Source: Devosia salina (GTDB lineage: Bacteria; Pseudomonadota; Alphaproteobacteria; Rhizobiales; Devosiaceae). Taken from it: DNA of 64,000 bases. The DNA lies in NCBI RefSeq assembly GCF_019504385.1, contig NZ_CP080590.1, positions 600,001 to 664,000 on the forward strand. Direction: 5' to 3'. Both the position numbers and the translations under genes were made by a program. How positions within the stretch are numbered: position 1 is the stretch's first letter; each line of letters opens with the position of its first letter. The notes under the pieces are model-generated. The model made no database searches. It saw only the letters and a program-made list of their open reading frames with translations, and was not told the origin of the DNA. This document shows positions 16,069 to 25,085 of this stretch, piece by piece.

Positions 16069-18948
16069 ATGCGTCAACTGTTTGCACTCGCGATCTGTCT
16101 TGCGTTCGCGCTGTTCGGCCTTGCGCCCGCTTTGGGCTTCGAGGTCATCTCGGTTCCCGAGGACGTCAATGCCGTCAATCTGTCCGACGTCGTCGAGGTG
16201 GTGCCGGGGCAGGGCGGGCGCGTTCAGCTGTCCACCGCACCGGACGCCGACGGCATCATCCGCCGCATTGAGGTGCTGGCCAGCGATACGGAAACCAACC
16301 CCAATTTCGCGCTGATTGCGCTGCGCAATGACAGCGACCAGCAGATCCAGCGCCTGCTGGTGGCGCCCTTCTTCCGCCTGCCGGGCTCGGGCGTGTTCCA
16401 GCCCGACCTGGGCGAGAGTCGCATCACCGCAGTCACGCCCAGCGCCGGCATTCGCCCGGTACGATTGAGCGATCCGGAAGCCGATGTGTTCGAGGTGACG
16501 CTCGACCCCGGCGCGACCATGACGGTGATCGCCGAACTGGCGGGCGACGACCTTGCCGAACTCTACCTCTGGGAACCGAGCGCCTATCGCGACTACGTCA
16601 ACTCCTTCACCCTGTTCCGCGGCGTGGTTCTCGGCGTCGCCTCGCTGGCTGCGGTGTTCCTCACCATCATGTTCGTGGTCAAGGGTCGAGGCGTCTTCCC
16701 GGCGACGGCCGCCTTCGCCTGGGCCGTTCTGGCCTATCTGCTCATCGATTTCGGACTGTTGGGGCGCATCCTGGGGCTGTCGGCCAACGGCATGCAGCCC
16801 TGGCGCGCCGCAGCGGAGGCGGGTATTGCGACCACATTGGCCGGGTTCCTGTTCATCTATCTCAACCTGCACCGCTGGCACCTGCGCTTCATCCATCTGG
16901 CGCTTGGCCTGGCGGCGCTGTTCCTGGCGCTGTTCCTGTTCGCCTTCTTCCAGCCGGCCATAGCCGCCACCATCGCGCGGCTGGTGCTGGCACTGCTGGG
17001 TGTCTCGGGCTTCTTCCTCATCCTGCTGCTGGCCCTGCGCGGCTATGACCGCGCCGTTCTGCTGGTGCCCACCTGGATCATCTTCATCGCCTGGCTGTTC
17101 TATTCCTGGCTGGTGATCTCAGGCCAGGTGACCAATGACGTGGCCCAGCCCGCCGTCGGCGGGGGCCTGGTGCTTATCGTGATGCTGCTTGGATTCACTG
17201 CGGTGCAGCACGCCTTCTCGGAGGGGCAGGTGTCCATCGGCACGCTAAGCGAGGTGGAACGCCGCGCCCTTGCACTGACCGGCTCGGGCGATTTCGTCTT
17301 CGACTGGAACATCGAGCGCGACCGCGTCACCGTCAGCGACGAACTGGCGACGCGGCTGGGGGAAAAGCGTGGGGCCCTGCGCGGCGCCATCAAGCGCTGG
17401 CTCGACCGCGTCCATCCCGACGATCGCGACCGCTTCCGCACCGCCTTCGATACGCTGGTGGAACTGCGCCGCGGCAAGGTTTCGGCGGATATGCGCGTCG
17501 CCGGGCACGACGGCAATTTCCGCACCTTCCGGATGCGCGTCAAACCGGTGCTCGGCGGCGACGGGCAGGTCAATCGCATCGTCGGCACGCTGCAGGACGT
17601 GACCGAGGACCGCGCCGCGCGCGAACGCCTGCTCCACGATGCGGTGCATGACAGCCTCACGGGCCTGCCCAACCGGCAGCTCTTCCTTGACCGGCTCGAA
17701 CGCGCGCTGGTGCGCGCCCGTACACCGGGCGGCACCAAGCCGGCTGTGTTCCTGATCGACATCGACCGCTTCATGGAACTCGAGGAACGTATCGGCCATT
17801 CGGCGGCCGATTCGGTGCTGCTGGCCATTTCGCGACGCATCTCACGCGTCATGCGCCCGCTCGACACCGTGGCCCGCATTGCCGGCGACCAGTTCGCGGT
17901 CATTCTCTCGTCCGAACAGGCGGCCGCCAAGATCGCCGAGACCGCCGAACAGATCCGCAAGGCATTGAAGGCGCCGTTCAACTTTGGCGACCGCGATCTG
18001 GTGCTGACGGCCTCGATCGGCGTCACCATCTATGACAGCAATCCCTCCACCGCCGCCGACGTGCTGCGCGATGCCGAACTCGCCATGTACTATGCCAAGC
18101 GCCTTGGCGGCGACCGTATCGAGGCCTATCGCGCCTCTGCCCGCTCCATCGCCTCTTACAACAAGGCCAGCGAGGAGGACCTGGAGCGTGGCCTGAAGCA
18201 GGGCGAACTGCATGTGCAGTTCCAGCCGGTCATGGATATCCATTCCGGTCAGATTGCCGGCGCCGAGGCGCTGATGCGCTGGACCCATCCGACGCGCGGC
18301 ATGGTGACGCCAGAAGAATTCGTGCCGCTGGCCGAACGCTCGGGCCAGATCGAGAAGCTGGGCCGGCTGGCCTTCGAACAGGCGGCCGCCCAGGCCAAGG
18401 ACTGGATGACCACCATCGGCCTGCCCGAGGGCTTCTTCATCTCGGTCAATCTCTCGCCAAGCCAGCTCGCGACCGAAACCCTCCTGGCCGACATGCGCAA
18501 CCTGGTCTCCCAGGACCGCGACCTGGCCGGCCATCTCAAGCTCGAGATCACCGAAAGCCAGGTGATGACCAATCCCGAGCACTCCGCCTATATGCTCGAG
18601 GCCCTGCGCAATATGGGGCTGGGGTTGGCGCTCGACGATTTCGGCACCGGTCACTCATCACTGAGCTATCTGCACCGCTTCCCGTTCGACACCATCAAAA
18701 TTCCCGCACCCTTCGTGCGGCTGGGAACCGACAACGGCATTGCCCACACCCAGGCGCCGATCATTCGCGCCATTGTGGCGCTGGCCAATGATCTCGACCT
18801 GATGGTGGTGGCCGAAGGCGTTGAAAGCCTCGACGAGATCGAGCGGCTGCGCCAGCTCAACTGCCGCTACGCGCAGGGCTTTGCCTTCGGTGCAGCCATG
18901 GTGGGGGCTGAACTGGGCAAGAAGCTCGCCGCACAGATGGGGAAATAG
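16069..18948 (+). CDS. membrane GGDEF/EAL protein with periplasmic sensor
   Basis: A 959-residue c-di-GMP protein. Order: signal peptide (FALAICLAFALFGLAPALG), a periplasmic beta-rich domain to about residue 180, seven or so membrane helices (about 185-380, 7TMR-DISM-like), a PAS domain (about 390-520), GGDEF (about 530-690) and EAL (about 700-950). The GGDEF site is degenerate (AGDQF, residues 605-609), so cyclase activity is doubtful. EAL keeps E733 (EALMRW), VNLS, EITES, DDFGTGHSS, K877, EGVE and the QGF glutamine, but the aspartate of the usual KID motif is proline (KIP, 879). Probably a phosphodiesterase or a sensor. Confidence 0.93.
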   Translation: MRQLFALAICLAFALFGLAPALGFEVISVPEDVNAVNLSDVVEVVPGQGGRVQLSTAPDADGIIRRIEVLASDTETNPNFALIALRNDSDQQIQRLLVAPFFRLPGSGVFQPDLGESRITAVTPSAGIRPVRLSDPEADVFEVTLDPGATMTVIAELAGDDLAELYLWEPSAYRDYVNSFTLFRGVVLGVASLAAVFLTIMFVVKGRGVFPATAAFAWAVLAYLLIDFGLLGRILGLSANGMQPWRAAAEAGIATTLAGFLFIYLNLHRWHLRFIHLALGLAALFLALFLFAFFQPAIAATIARLVLALLGVSGFFLILLLALRGYDRAVLLVPTWIIFIAWLFYSWLVISGQVTNDVAQPAVGGGLVLIVMLLGFTAVQHAFSEGQVSIGTLSEVERRALALTGSGDFVFDWNIERDRVTVSDELATRLGEKRGALRGAIKRWLDRVHPDDRDRFRTAFDTLVELRRGKVSADMRVAGHDGNFRTFRMRVKPVLGGDGQVNRIVGTLQDVTEDRAARERLLHDAVHDSLTGLPNRQLFLDRLERALVRARTPGGTKPAVFLIDIDRFMELEERIGHSAADSVLLAISRRISRVMRPLDTVARIAGDQFAVILSSEQAAAKIAETAEQIRKALKAPFNFGDRDLVLTASIGVTIYDSNPSTAADVLRDAELAMYYAKRLGGDRIEAYRASARSIASYNKASEEDLERGLKQGELHVQFQPVMDIHSGQIAGAEALMRWTHPTRGMVTPEEFVPLAERSGQIEKLGRLAFEQAAAQAKDWMTTIGLPEGFFISVNLSPSQLATETLLADMRNLVSQDRDLAGHLKLEITESQVMTNPEHSAYMLEALRNMGLGLALDDFGTGHSSLSYLHRFPFDTIKIPAPFVRLGTDNGIAHTQAPIIRAIVALANDLDLMVVAEGVESLDEIERLRQLNCRYAQGFAFGAAMVGAELGKKLAAQMGK

Positions 18949-18967
18949 CTCCGAGCCGTCCACGTGC

Positions 18968-18990
18968 AGATCGCTCCGGTAGAGCGATCT
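18968..18990. terminator. perfect hairpin between converging genes
   Basis: AGATCGCTC and GAGCGATCT form a 9-bp perfect stem with a 5-base loop, 19 bases after the GGDEF/EAL stop. It lacks a T-tract, so it may be a transcript-end or mRNA-stability hairpin rather than a classic terminator. Confidence 0.45.
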
Positions 18991-19042
18991 GAGGTGAGAA
19001 GGCTAGGAGAGATTTGAGCGAACAAGGCTCGAATGGCGGCTG

Positions 19043-19618
19043 TCAGCCGTGTCCGGCTTCCGAGCTCAGCGTGGCGCGCGTGATGTGAAGGCTGGCCAGG
19101 GCCTGGTCATAGCGACGGTCCACCGGGACCTCGAACAACAGCTCGCGGTTGAACGGGATGGTCAGCCAGCCATTGGCGGCGATTTCGTCTTCCAACTGCC
19201 CCGGCGACCAGCCGCAGCATCCCAGGGCGAACAAGGCCGCACGCGGCGCCGGGCCGAACGCCATGGCTTTGAGAATGTCGAGCGTCGCGGTCAGCCCGAT
19301 ATCCTCGGTAACCTTGTAGGTGTTGCCGCTATGGTAGTCGCCGGAATGCAGCACAAAGCCGCGCCCTCTTTCGACCGGGCCGCCACGCATCACCGCCCGA
19401 TCGCGGATCGTGTCGGGCAGGCGAATGACGGCGTCCGGATCACCCAGGTCGAGTTCGTCCAGAATATCGGCAAAGCGCAGATTGGCCAGTTCGTGGTTGA
19501 CGACCAGCCCCATGGCGCCCTCCTCGCCATGGCCAACAACAAGAATGACGCTTTCGGCGAAGCGTTCATCGGCCATGTCGGGCATGGCGACCAGAAATTG
19601 TCCTTCGAGGCTGTTCAT
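19043..19618 (-). CDS. YqgE/AlgH family protein
   Basis: A 191-residue YqgE/AlgH protein. Typical features are SLEGQFLVAMPDM at the start, VVGHGEEGAMGLVVNHE, RGGPVERGRGFVLHSGDY, and ALGCCGWSPGQLEDEIAANGW. The family is widespread and its molecular function is unresolved. It is divergent from the DsbD-N-like gene at 19736. Confidence 0.95.
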   Translation of the reverse strand: MNSLEGQFLVAMPDMADERFAESVILVVGHGEEGAMGLVVNHELANLRFADILDELDLGDPDAVIRLPDTIRDRAVMRGGPVERGRGFVLHSGDYHSGNTYKVTEDIGLTATLDILKAMAFGPAPRAALFALGCCGWSPGQLEDEIAANGWLTIPFNRELLFEVPVDRRYDQALASLHITRATLSSEAGHG

Positions 19619-19735
19619 AACTCAATTGTAGGCCTGCCTCGCCCCGCTGCCAAGCGCGGCAGGGCGCCGGCCCATCACGAAGGCATGAAGCGGCGCTATC
19701 TGGTCGTTCATGATTTGCTGCGCTAATGCCTGCTC

Positions 19736-20572
19736 ATGCGTATCCAGCCTGCCCTCGCCCTGTGTCTTTTCGCTGCCGGCCTGCCTGCCCATGCGGGAGA
19801 AACCCCATGGCAGGAGCTCGCCCCGGGTGTCTCCATCCGGCTGATCAGCGCCGGACCCGTCGATACGGACGGCAAGGCGCTGCTGGCGCTGGAAATCGAC
19901 ATGCCGGACGACACCAAGACCTATTGGCGCGTGCCTGGCGAAACGGGCCTGCCCACCGAACTCGACTTCTCCGCATCGACCGGCATTGCCGGGCACACCA
20001 TCCACTGGCCCTATCCGCTGCGAGACCAGAGCGGGGGCTATCTCGACTATGTCTATTATGGGCACACGGTGCTGCCTTTCGAGCTCGACGTCACCGACCC
20101 GGCCGGTCGGGTGGACGTGTCCGCGACCCTCGGGGTTTGTTCGGATGTCTGCGTGCCGGCCCAGGCGCGGCTGGTGCTGCCACTGGGTGGGGACGCAAAT
20201 GATCCAGCCCATGCGCTGCGCATTCGCCAGGCCTTGGCCGACGTGCCGATTGCCTGGGATCGGGGCGAGGAACCGGCTGGCGCGGTCGAAATTCTCGAGG
20301 ACGGCTCGGCTCTTGCGGTGGAGATCGACAGCGACGTCATCGAACCTGGCAGTCTCATTGTCTCCGGCCCGCCGGGTGCGCCGCTCTTCGGAGTGCCGCA
20401 AAAAAGCCCTCAAGAGAACCTAGTGCTGCTTCCCATCATGGGCAAAACCGACAATAGTGCTCTTGAGGGCATGCAGGTTGACCTGTCCTTCATGACTGCG
20501 ATGGGTGCCTATGAAGTCAGCCGGACAATAGAAGCCGGCACCGAAGCGAGTGTTGACGCGCTGGGCCAGTAG
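19736..20572 (+). CDS. DsbD N-terminal domain-like exported protein
   Basis: A 278-residue periplasmic protein with signal peptide LALCLFAAGLPAHAGE. The body resembles the N-terminal (alpha) domain of the thiol:disulfide interchange protein DsbD: TYWRVPGETGLPTELDF, YPLRDQSGGYLDYVYYGH and GVCSDVCVPAQA, with a C-x3-C pair. The membrane and thioredoxin parts of DsbD are absent. It may accept or relay electrons in the periplasm. The yqgE-dsbD-N-peroxiredoxin order suggests a redox theme; that is an inference. Confidence 0.85.
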   Translation: MRIQPALALCLFAAGLPAHAGETPWQELAPGVSIRLISAGPVDTDGKALLALEIDMPDDTKTYWRVPGETGLPTELDFSASTGIAGHTIHWPYPLRDQSGGYLDYVYYGHTVLPFELDVTDPAGRVDVSATLGVCSDVCVPAQARLVLPLGGDANDPAHALRIRQALADVPIAWDRGEEPAGAVEILEDGSALAVEIDSDVIEPGSLIVSGPPGAPLFGVPQKSPQENLVLLPIMGKTDNSALEGMQVDLSFMTAMGAYEVSRTIEAGTEASVDALGQ

Positions 20573-20671
20573 GCCCCCCGGCCTTGTGCCCGTGGAAAAA
20601 GCCGCATATCGCAGGGGCTTGTGTTTTGGAGTAGGGCGGCAGGGCCGCCAAGAATGGGGCTATTTCCACCA

Positions 20672-21163
20672 ATGATCGAACGCGGCAATCCGGTCCCCTC
20701 TGTCGGGATCAAGCTCGTGACTGCGGCCGGTGTCGAAGACACCATGAGCGATGCGGCACTGGGGCAGGGCACAATCGTGCTGTTTTCGGTGCCGGGTGCT
20801 TTCACCCCCACCTGCCATGTCAACCATCTGCCGGGCTTCGTGGCCAATGCCGCCAAGCTGCGCGCGGCCGGCGTCGATCGGATCGTCTGCGCCGCCACCA
20901 ATGACCATCACGTGATGAAGGCCTGGGGCGAAGCGGCCGGTGCGCTGGACGAAATCGACTTTCTCGCCGACGGCAATGGTGCCCTGGCCGAGGCCATGGG
21001 CATCGCCAAGGACCTCTCGGGTGCCGGCATGGGCAAGCGCTTCGCGCGGGCCGCCATGATCATCCGCGATGGCGTTGTCGACGCCGTTTTTGTCGAGGAT
21101 GCGCCGGGGGTTACGGCCAGTGGCGCCCCTGCCATTCTCATGGCTCTCGAAGCCGCCGCCTAA
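20672..21163 (+). CDS. peroxiredoxin (Prx5-like)
   Basis: A 163-residue peroxiredoxin of the Prx5/redoxin group that reduces peroxides with a thiol donor. The peroxidatic cysteine is in the motif PGAFTPTC. A second cysteine (RIVCAAT) is not in the classic resolving position. The start is ATG 20672 (MIERGNPVP); in-frame codons further upstream are not supported by the family N-terminus. It lies between the DsbD-N-like gene and the lipoprotein gene, all on one strand. Confidence 0.93.
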   Translation: MIERGNPVPSVGIKLVTAAGVEDTMSDAALGQGTIVLFSVPGAFTPTCHVNHLPGFVANAAKLRAAGVDRIVCAATNDHHVMKAWGEAAGALDEIDFLADGNGALAEAMGIAKDLSGAGMGKRFARAAMIIRDGVVDAVFVEDAPGVTASGAPAILMALEAAA

Positions 21164-21184
21164 TCGCCAGGAGCCGATCGCCAC

Positions 21185-21769
21185 ATGACCCTGACCCTGA
21201 CGTCCACCCTTCGCCTTTCCGCCCTGGCCGGGCTTGCTGTGCTGCTGGCCGGCTGCTCCATGGGCTCGATGTTCGGCGGCGGCACCGCCACCAATGCCGA
21301 CCTGCAGAACGCCACCGCAACCCCGCAGGCCGTCGCCCAGGCGCAGACCAGCGCCCTGCCGGTGATCGCCACCGAATGCCCGCCCATCAAGGTGCGCTTG
21401 GGCGGCGAGGCCATGTACTATTATGGCGGTGGCCGGGTGGGTGACCCAAAGGCGCTGCAATATCAGGGCGTTATCGACGAGACGTCGCGCAATTGCGTGG
21501 TCTCGAACGGCCAGATCACCGTCAATATGGGCGTTACCGGCCGCGTCCTGCTCGGTCCGGCGGGCTCGCAGAGCTCGGTTAATGCCCCCATCCGCTTTGC
21601 GGTCGAGCGCGATGGCCAGGCCATCTTCTCGGAGAAATACACCCTCGCCGTGCCGATCGTGCCGCCCAGCCAGACGGCCGAATTCGTCAAGGTGGTGGAG
21701 AACGTTACCATCCCCTATCTGGGCGGGGAGACCATCACCATCTGGGTCGGCTTCGACACCCGGGGCTAG
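21185..21769 (+). CDS. conserved hypothetical lipoprotein
   Basis: A 194-residue lipoprotein. The signal peptide ends in the lipobox LLAGC at residue 25 or so, followed by a Gly/Ser/Thr-rich linker. The mature domain is beta-rich, with CPPIKVRLGGEAMYYYGGG and a second cysteine (RNCVVSNGQ). I recognise it as a type found in Hyphomicrobiales but know no function. Ser after the lipidated Cys favours the outer membrane. A strong terminator follows. Confidence 0.8.
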   Translation: MTLTLTSTLRLSALAGLAVLLAGCSMGSMFGGGTATNADLQNATATPQAVAQAQTSALPVIATECPPIKVRLGGEAMYYYGGGRVGDPKALQYQGVIDETSRNCVVSNGQITVNMGVTGRVLLGPAGSQSSVNAPIRFAVERDGQAIFSEKYTLAVPIVPPSQTAEFVKVVENVTIPYLGGETITIWVGFDTRG

Positions 21770-21790
21770 TCCTGGACCCTCTTGATGAAC

Positions 21791-21820
21791 AAGGCCCGGA
21801 GCGCGCTCCGGGCCTTTTTG
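21791..21820 (+). terminator. Rho-independent terminator after the lipoprotein gene
   Basis: AAGGCCCGGAGCG and its exact complement form a perfect 26-base palindrome, followed by TTTTTG on the plus strand. It sits between the lipoprotein stop and the gcvPB stop, so it may serve both converging units. The T-run is much better on the plus side. Confidence 0.9.
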
Positions 21821-21822
21821 CT

Positions 21823-23367
21823 TTATTCGGCCGCCTTGGGCAGATCGGCCGGCTGTTCCCATTTGAGGATGGGCTGGCGGGCAGCCCGGGTCTCGTCGAG
21901 GCGCCGTCGTGGCGCCTTCATCGGCGCGGCTGTGAAGCGCTCGGCATTGCCCGACTTTGCTTCGGTCGCGAGCTCGGCCATGACATCGCAGAAGCGATCC
22001 AGCGTTTGCTTGCTCTCGCTCTCGGTGGGCTCGATGAGCATGGCGCCATGCACGACCAGCGGGAAATACATGGTCATGGGGTGGAAGCCCTCGTCGATCA
22101 GCGCCTTGGCGAAATCGAGCGTGGTGACATCCGTACCCTTGAGGAAGCTGTCGTCGAACAGCGCCTCATGCATGGTCGGATAGTCGGGGAAGGGCACCGA
22201 GAACAGGTGCTGTAGCCGCGCCTTGACGTAATTGGCGTTGAGCACCGCATCCTGGGCCGCCTGGGCCAGCCCGTCGGCGCCGTGGCTCAGCATATAGGTC
22301 AGGGCGCGCACATACATGCCCATCTGTCCGTGGAAGGCGGTGACGCGGCCCAGGGCATTGCCCTCGATATGTTCGACGAACTCCAGCCCCTCGGTACCCT
22401 TGCGGACAAAGGGGACCGGCGCGAAGGGTGCCAGCGCCTCGGACAGCACGACCGGGCCTGCGCCCGGCCCGCCGCCGCCATGTGGCGTCGAGAAGGTCTT
22501 GTGGAGGTTGATGTGCATGGCATCGATGCCGAGGTCACCCGGACGGACCACGCCCATGATGGCGTTGAAATTGGCGCCGTCGCAGTAGAAGAACGCACCC
22601 GCATCATGCACGGCCTGAGCAATCTCGATCACCTGCGGCTCGAACAGCCCACAGGTGTTCGGATTGGTCAGCATGATGGCCGCGACTTCGGGCGACAGCG
22701 CGTCCTTGACCGCCTGCACGTCTACCGTCCCGTCGGTGCGGGCCGGGATCGGCTTGACGGTGTAGCCGAGGAAGGCCGCGGTCGCCGGATTGGTGCCATG
22801 GGCGCTTTCGGGAACGAGCACGATGGTGCGATGTGCCTCGCCCTTGGCCTCCTGTGCGGCCTTGATGGCCATCATACCGAGCAGTTCGCCATGGGCGCCC
22901 GCCTTGGGCGACAGGGCGACGGCGGCCGTGTTGGTGAGCGTCATCAGCCAGTAGGACAGCTGGTTCATCAGCTCCAGCGCCCCCTGCACGGTCGAGACCG
23001 GCTGCAGCGGGTGGATATCGGCAAAGCCGGGCAGCCGCGCCATCTTCTCGTTGAGGCGCGGATTGTGCTTCATCGTGCACGAACCCAACGGATACATGCC
23101 GCTGTCGATCGAATGGTTGAGGCGCGAAAGGCGCACATAATGGCGCATCGCCTCGGGCTCGGTGAGACCGGCGAGATCGAGCTTGCTCTTGCGGGCAAAG
23201 CCGCCGAGACGGTCTGCAGCGAGTTTGACCTCAGGCAGATCGACGCCGGAATGCTCGGTGTCGCCGATTTCGAACAGCAGCGGCTCATCGGGCAGCAAGG
23301 CAGAGCCGGAGGCCGAGGTGCCGGCAGTGCCCACGCCCGTGGGGCGGCCTTGATTGTTCATGCTCAT
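21823..23367 (-). CDS. gcvPB: glycine dehydrogenase (decarboxylating) subunit 2
   Basis: A 514-residue PLP subunit of the two-part glycine decarboxylase (P protein) of the glycine cleavage system. The PLP lysine is in NLHKTFSTPHGGGGPG. Other signatures are LGSCTMKHNPRLNEKMARLPGF, VPESAHGTNPATAAFLGY and CDGANFNAIMG. It is the last gene of gcvT-gcvH-gcvPA-gcvPB and overlaps gcvPA by four bases (ATGA), so the two subunits are translationally coupled. Confidence 0.97.
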   Translation of the reverse strand: MSMNNQGRPTGVGTAGTSASGSALLPDEPLLFEIGDTEHSGVDLPEVKLAADRLGGFARKSKLDLAGLTEPEAMRHYVRLSRLNHSIDSGMYPLGSCTMKHNPRLNEKMARLPGFADIHPLQPVSTVQGALELMNQLSYWLMTLTNTAAVALSPKAGAHGELLGMMAIKAAQEAKGEAHRTIVLVPESAHGTNPATAAFLGYTVKPIPARTDGTVDVQAVKDALSPEVAAIMLTNPNTCGLFEPQVIEIAQAVHDAGAFFYCDGANFNAIMGVVRPGDLGIDAMHINLHKTFSTPHGGGGPGAGPVVLSEALAPFAPVPFVRKGTEGLEFVEHIEGNALGRVTAFHGQMGMYVRALTYMLSHGADGLAQAAQDAVLNANYVKARLQHLFSVPFPDYPTMHEALFDDSFLKGTDVTTLDFAKALIDEGFHPMTMYFPLVVHGAMLIEPTESESKQTLDRFCDVMAELATEAKSGNAERFTAAPMKAPRRRLDETRAARQPILKWEQPADLPKAAE

Positions 23368-24707
23368 GCCAGTTCCTCCGTCAGCGCGGCGCAGAGGGCC
23401 GCGATGTCGCCCTCGGTGGTCAACTCGGTCGCCGCCAGGATGATGAGGTTCTCGACCTCCGGATCACCGGGGAGGAGACGGCCGGCCGGGACGCCGGCCA
23501 GGATGCCGCGCTGGGCGAGCCGTTCGACAAGGGCGGCGGCCGGCTGGGTGACGCGAATGGTCATCTCGTTGAAGAAGGTCTTGTTGAGGACCGTGACGCC
23601 CGGCACGCCCTCGAGCGCATCGGCCAGCAGAATCGCGTTGGCGTGGTTGAGCCGCGCCAACCGGACGAAGCCCGCCTCGCCCAGAAGACCCATATGGATC
23701 GAGAAGGCCAGGGCGCAGAGACCCGAATTGGTGCAGATGTTGGACGTCGCCTTTTCGCGGCGGATATGCTGCTCGCGGGTGGACAGGGTCAGCACGAAGC
23801 CGCGATTGCCGTCGGCATCGACGGTCTCCCCGCAGAGCCGGCCCGGCATCTGGCGGATGAATTCCTTCTTGGTCGCCATCAGCCCCAGATACGGCCCGCC
23901 GAAATTGAGCGCATTGCCGATGGACTGGCCCTCGGCCACCACGATATCGGCGCCCAGCGCACCGGGAGCCTCCAGAAGCCCCAGCGACACCACTTCGGTG
24001 ATGACCACGATCAGCAGCGCGCCCTTGGCATGGGCGGCTTCGGCTGCCGCCTCGACATTGCGCAGATGGCCGTAGAAATCCGGGGTCTGGATGACGATGG
24101 CGGCGGTGTCGCTGTCGATATGGTCGAGAATGTCGCCCTGGCCCTCGGGCGAGGGGGAGAGGCATTCGAGATGCGGGTCGTCCTTGAGATAGGCTTTGAC
24201 CACGTCACGATAATGCGGGTGCAGGCCACCAGAGAGCACGATCTTGTTGCGGCGGGTGAGGCGCCGGGCCATCAGCACCGCCTCGGCGGTGCCGGTCGAG
24301 CCGTCATAGAGCGAAGCGTTGGCCACATCCATGCCGGTGATCTTGGCCACCTGGGTCTGGAATTCGAACAGCATCTGCAGGGTGCCCTGCGAGATTTCCG
24401 GCTGATAGGGCGTATAGGCCGTCAGCCATTCGGACCGCTGGATCAAGTGATCGACCGTGGCCGGCACGTGATGGCGATAGGCGCCGGCACCGACAAAGAA
24501 CGGGCCATCGCCCGCCGCGTGGTTCTGGTTGGCAAGGGCACGCATATGCGCCTCGACCAGGAATTCGGGGCTGTGGGCGGGCAGGTCGAGCTCGAAGCTC
24601 TTCAGCGCCGATTTCGGCACGGCGGAGAACAGCGCGTCGATATCGCTGGCGCCGATCACGCCGAGCATGTCGGCGCGTTCGTGGTCGGAATGGGGAAGGT
24701 AGCGCAT
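23364..24707 (-). CDS. gcvPA: glycine dehydrogenase (decarboxylating) subunit 1
   Basis: A 447-residue partner of GcvPB; together they form the P protein that decarboxylates glycine and passes an aminomethyl group to GcvH. N-terminal MRYLPHSDHERADMLGVIG and YTPYQPEISQGTLQMLFEFQ are typical, as is DGSTGTAEAVLMARRLT. The gene follows gcvH by two bases. Confidence 0.97.
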   Translation of the reverse strand: MRYLPHSDHERADMLGVIGASDIDALFSAVPKSALKSFELDLPAHSPEFLVEAHMRALANQNHAAGDGPFFVGAGAYRHHVPATVDHLIQRSEWLTAYTPYQPEISQGTLQMLFEFQTQVAKITGMDVANASLYDGSTGTAEAVLMARRLTRRNKIVLSGGLHPHYRDVVKAYLKDDPHLECLSPSPEGQGDILDHIDSDTAAIVIQTPDFYGHLRNVEAAAEAAHAKGALLIVVITEVVSLGLLEAPGALGADIVVAEGQSIGNALNFGGPYLGLMATKKEFIRQMPGRLCGETVDADGNRGFVLTLSTREQHIRREKATSNICTNSGLCALAFSIHMGLLGEAGFVRLARLNHANAILLADALEGVPGVTVLNKTFFNEMTIRVTQPAAALVERLAQRGILAGVPAGRLLPGDPEVENLIILAATELTTEGDIAALCAALTEELA

Positions 24708-24709
24708 GA

Positions 24710-25075
24710 TTATTTCGTCAGATCCGCATAGGCCGCGTCATCGAGAAGGCCATCGACCTCGCCAGCATCGGCAATGGCGATCTTGAACATCCAGCCGCCC
24801 GCTTCGGGGTCGGCGTTGACGAGGCCCGGTTCGCCGGTCAGCGCCTCATTGACCTCAGTCACGGTGCCCGCCACGGGGGCGTAGATTTCCGAGGCGGCCT
24901 TGACGCTTTCGACCACGGCGGCCTCGTCGCCCTTCTTGAGCACCTTGCCCACGCTGGGCAGTTCGACAAAGACGATGTCACCCAGCTGCTCCTGGGCATA
25001 ATTGGTAATGCCGACAACGCCGGTGGTGCCGTCGACGCGGATATATTCGTGATCGGGGGTGAACTTGGTGGTCAT
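24710..25075 (-). CDS. gcvH: glycine cleavage system H protein
   Basis: A 121-residue lipoyl carrier. The lipoylated lysine is in VESVKAASEIYAPVAG. FTPDHEYIRVDG at the start and GGWMFKIAI near the end match the family. ATG 25075 is used; the frame is open further upstream but overlaps gcvT. It shuttles the aminomethyl group between P, T and L proteins. Confidence 0.97.
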   Translation of the reverse strand: MTTKFTPDHEYIRVDGTTGVVGITNYAQEQLGDIVFVELPSVGKVLKKGDEAAVVESVKAASEIYAPVAGTVTEVNEALTGEPGLVNADPEAGGWMFKIAIADAGEVDGLLDDAAYADLTK

Positions 25076-25085
25076 GGGAAGGGCC

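Noticed and set aside
18968..18990. Hairpin considered as part of a tRNA or small RNA gene
   Set aside because: Only one stem-loop; no D, anticodon or T arm and no promoter-like context.
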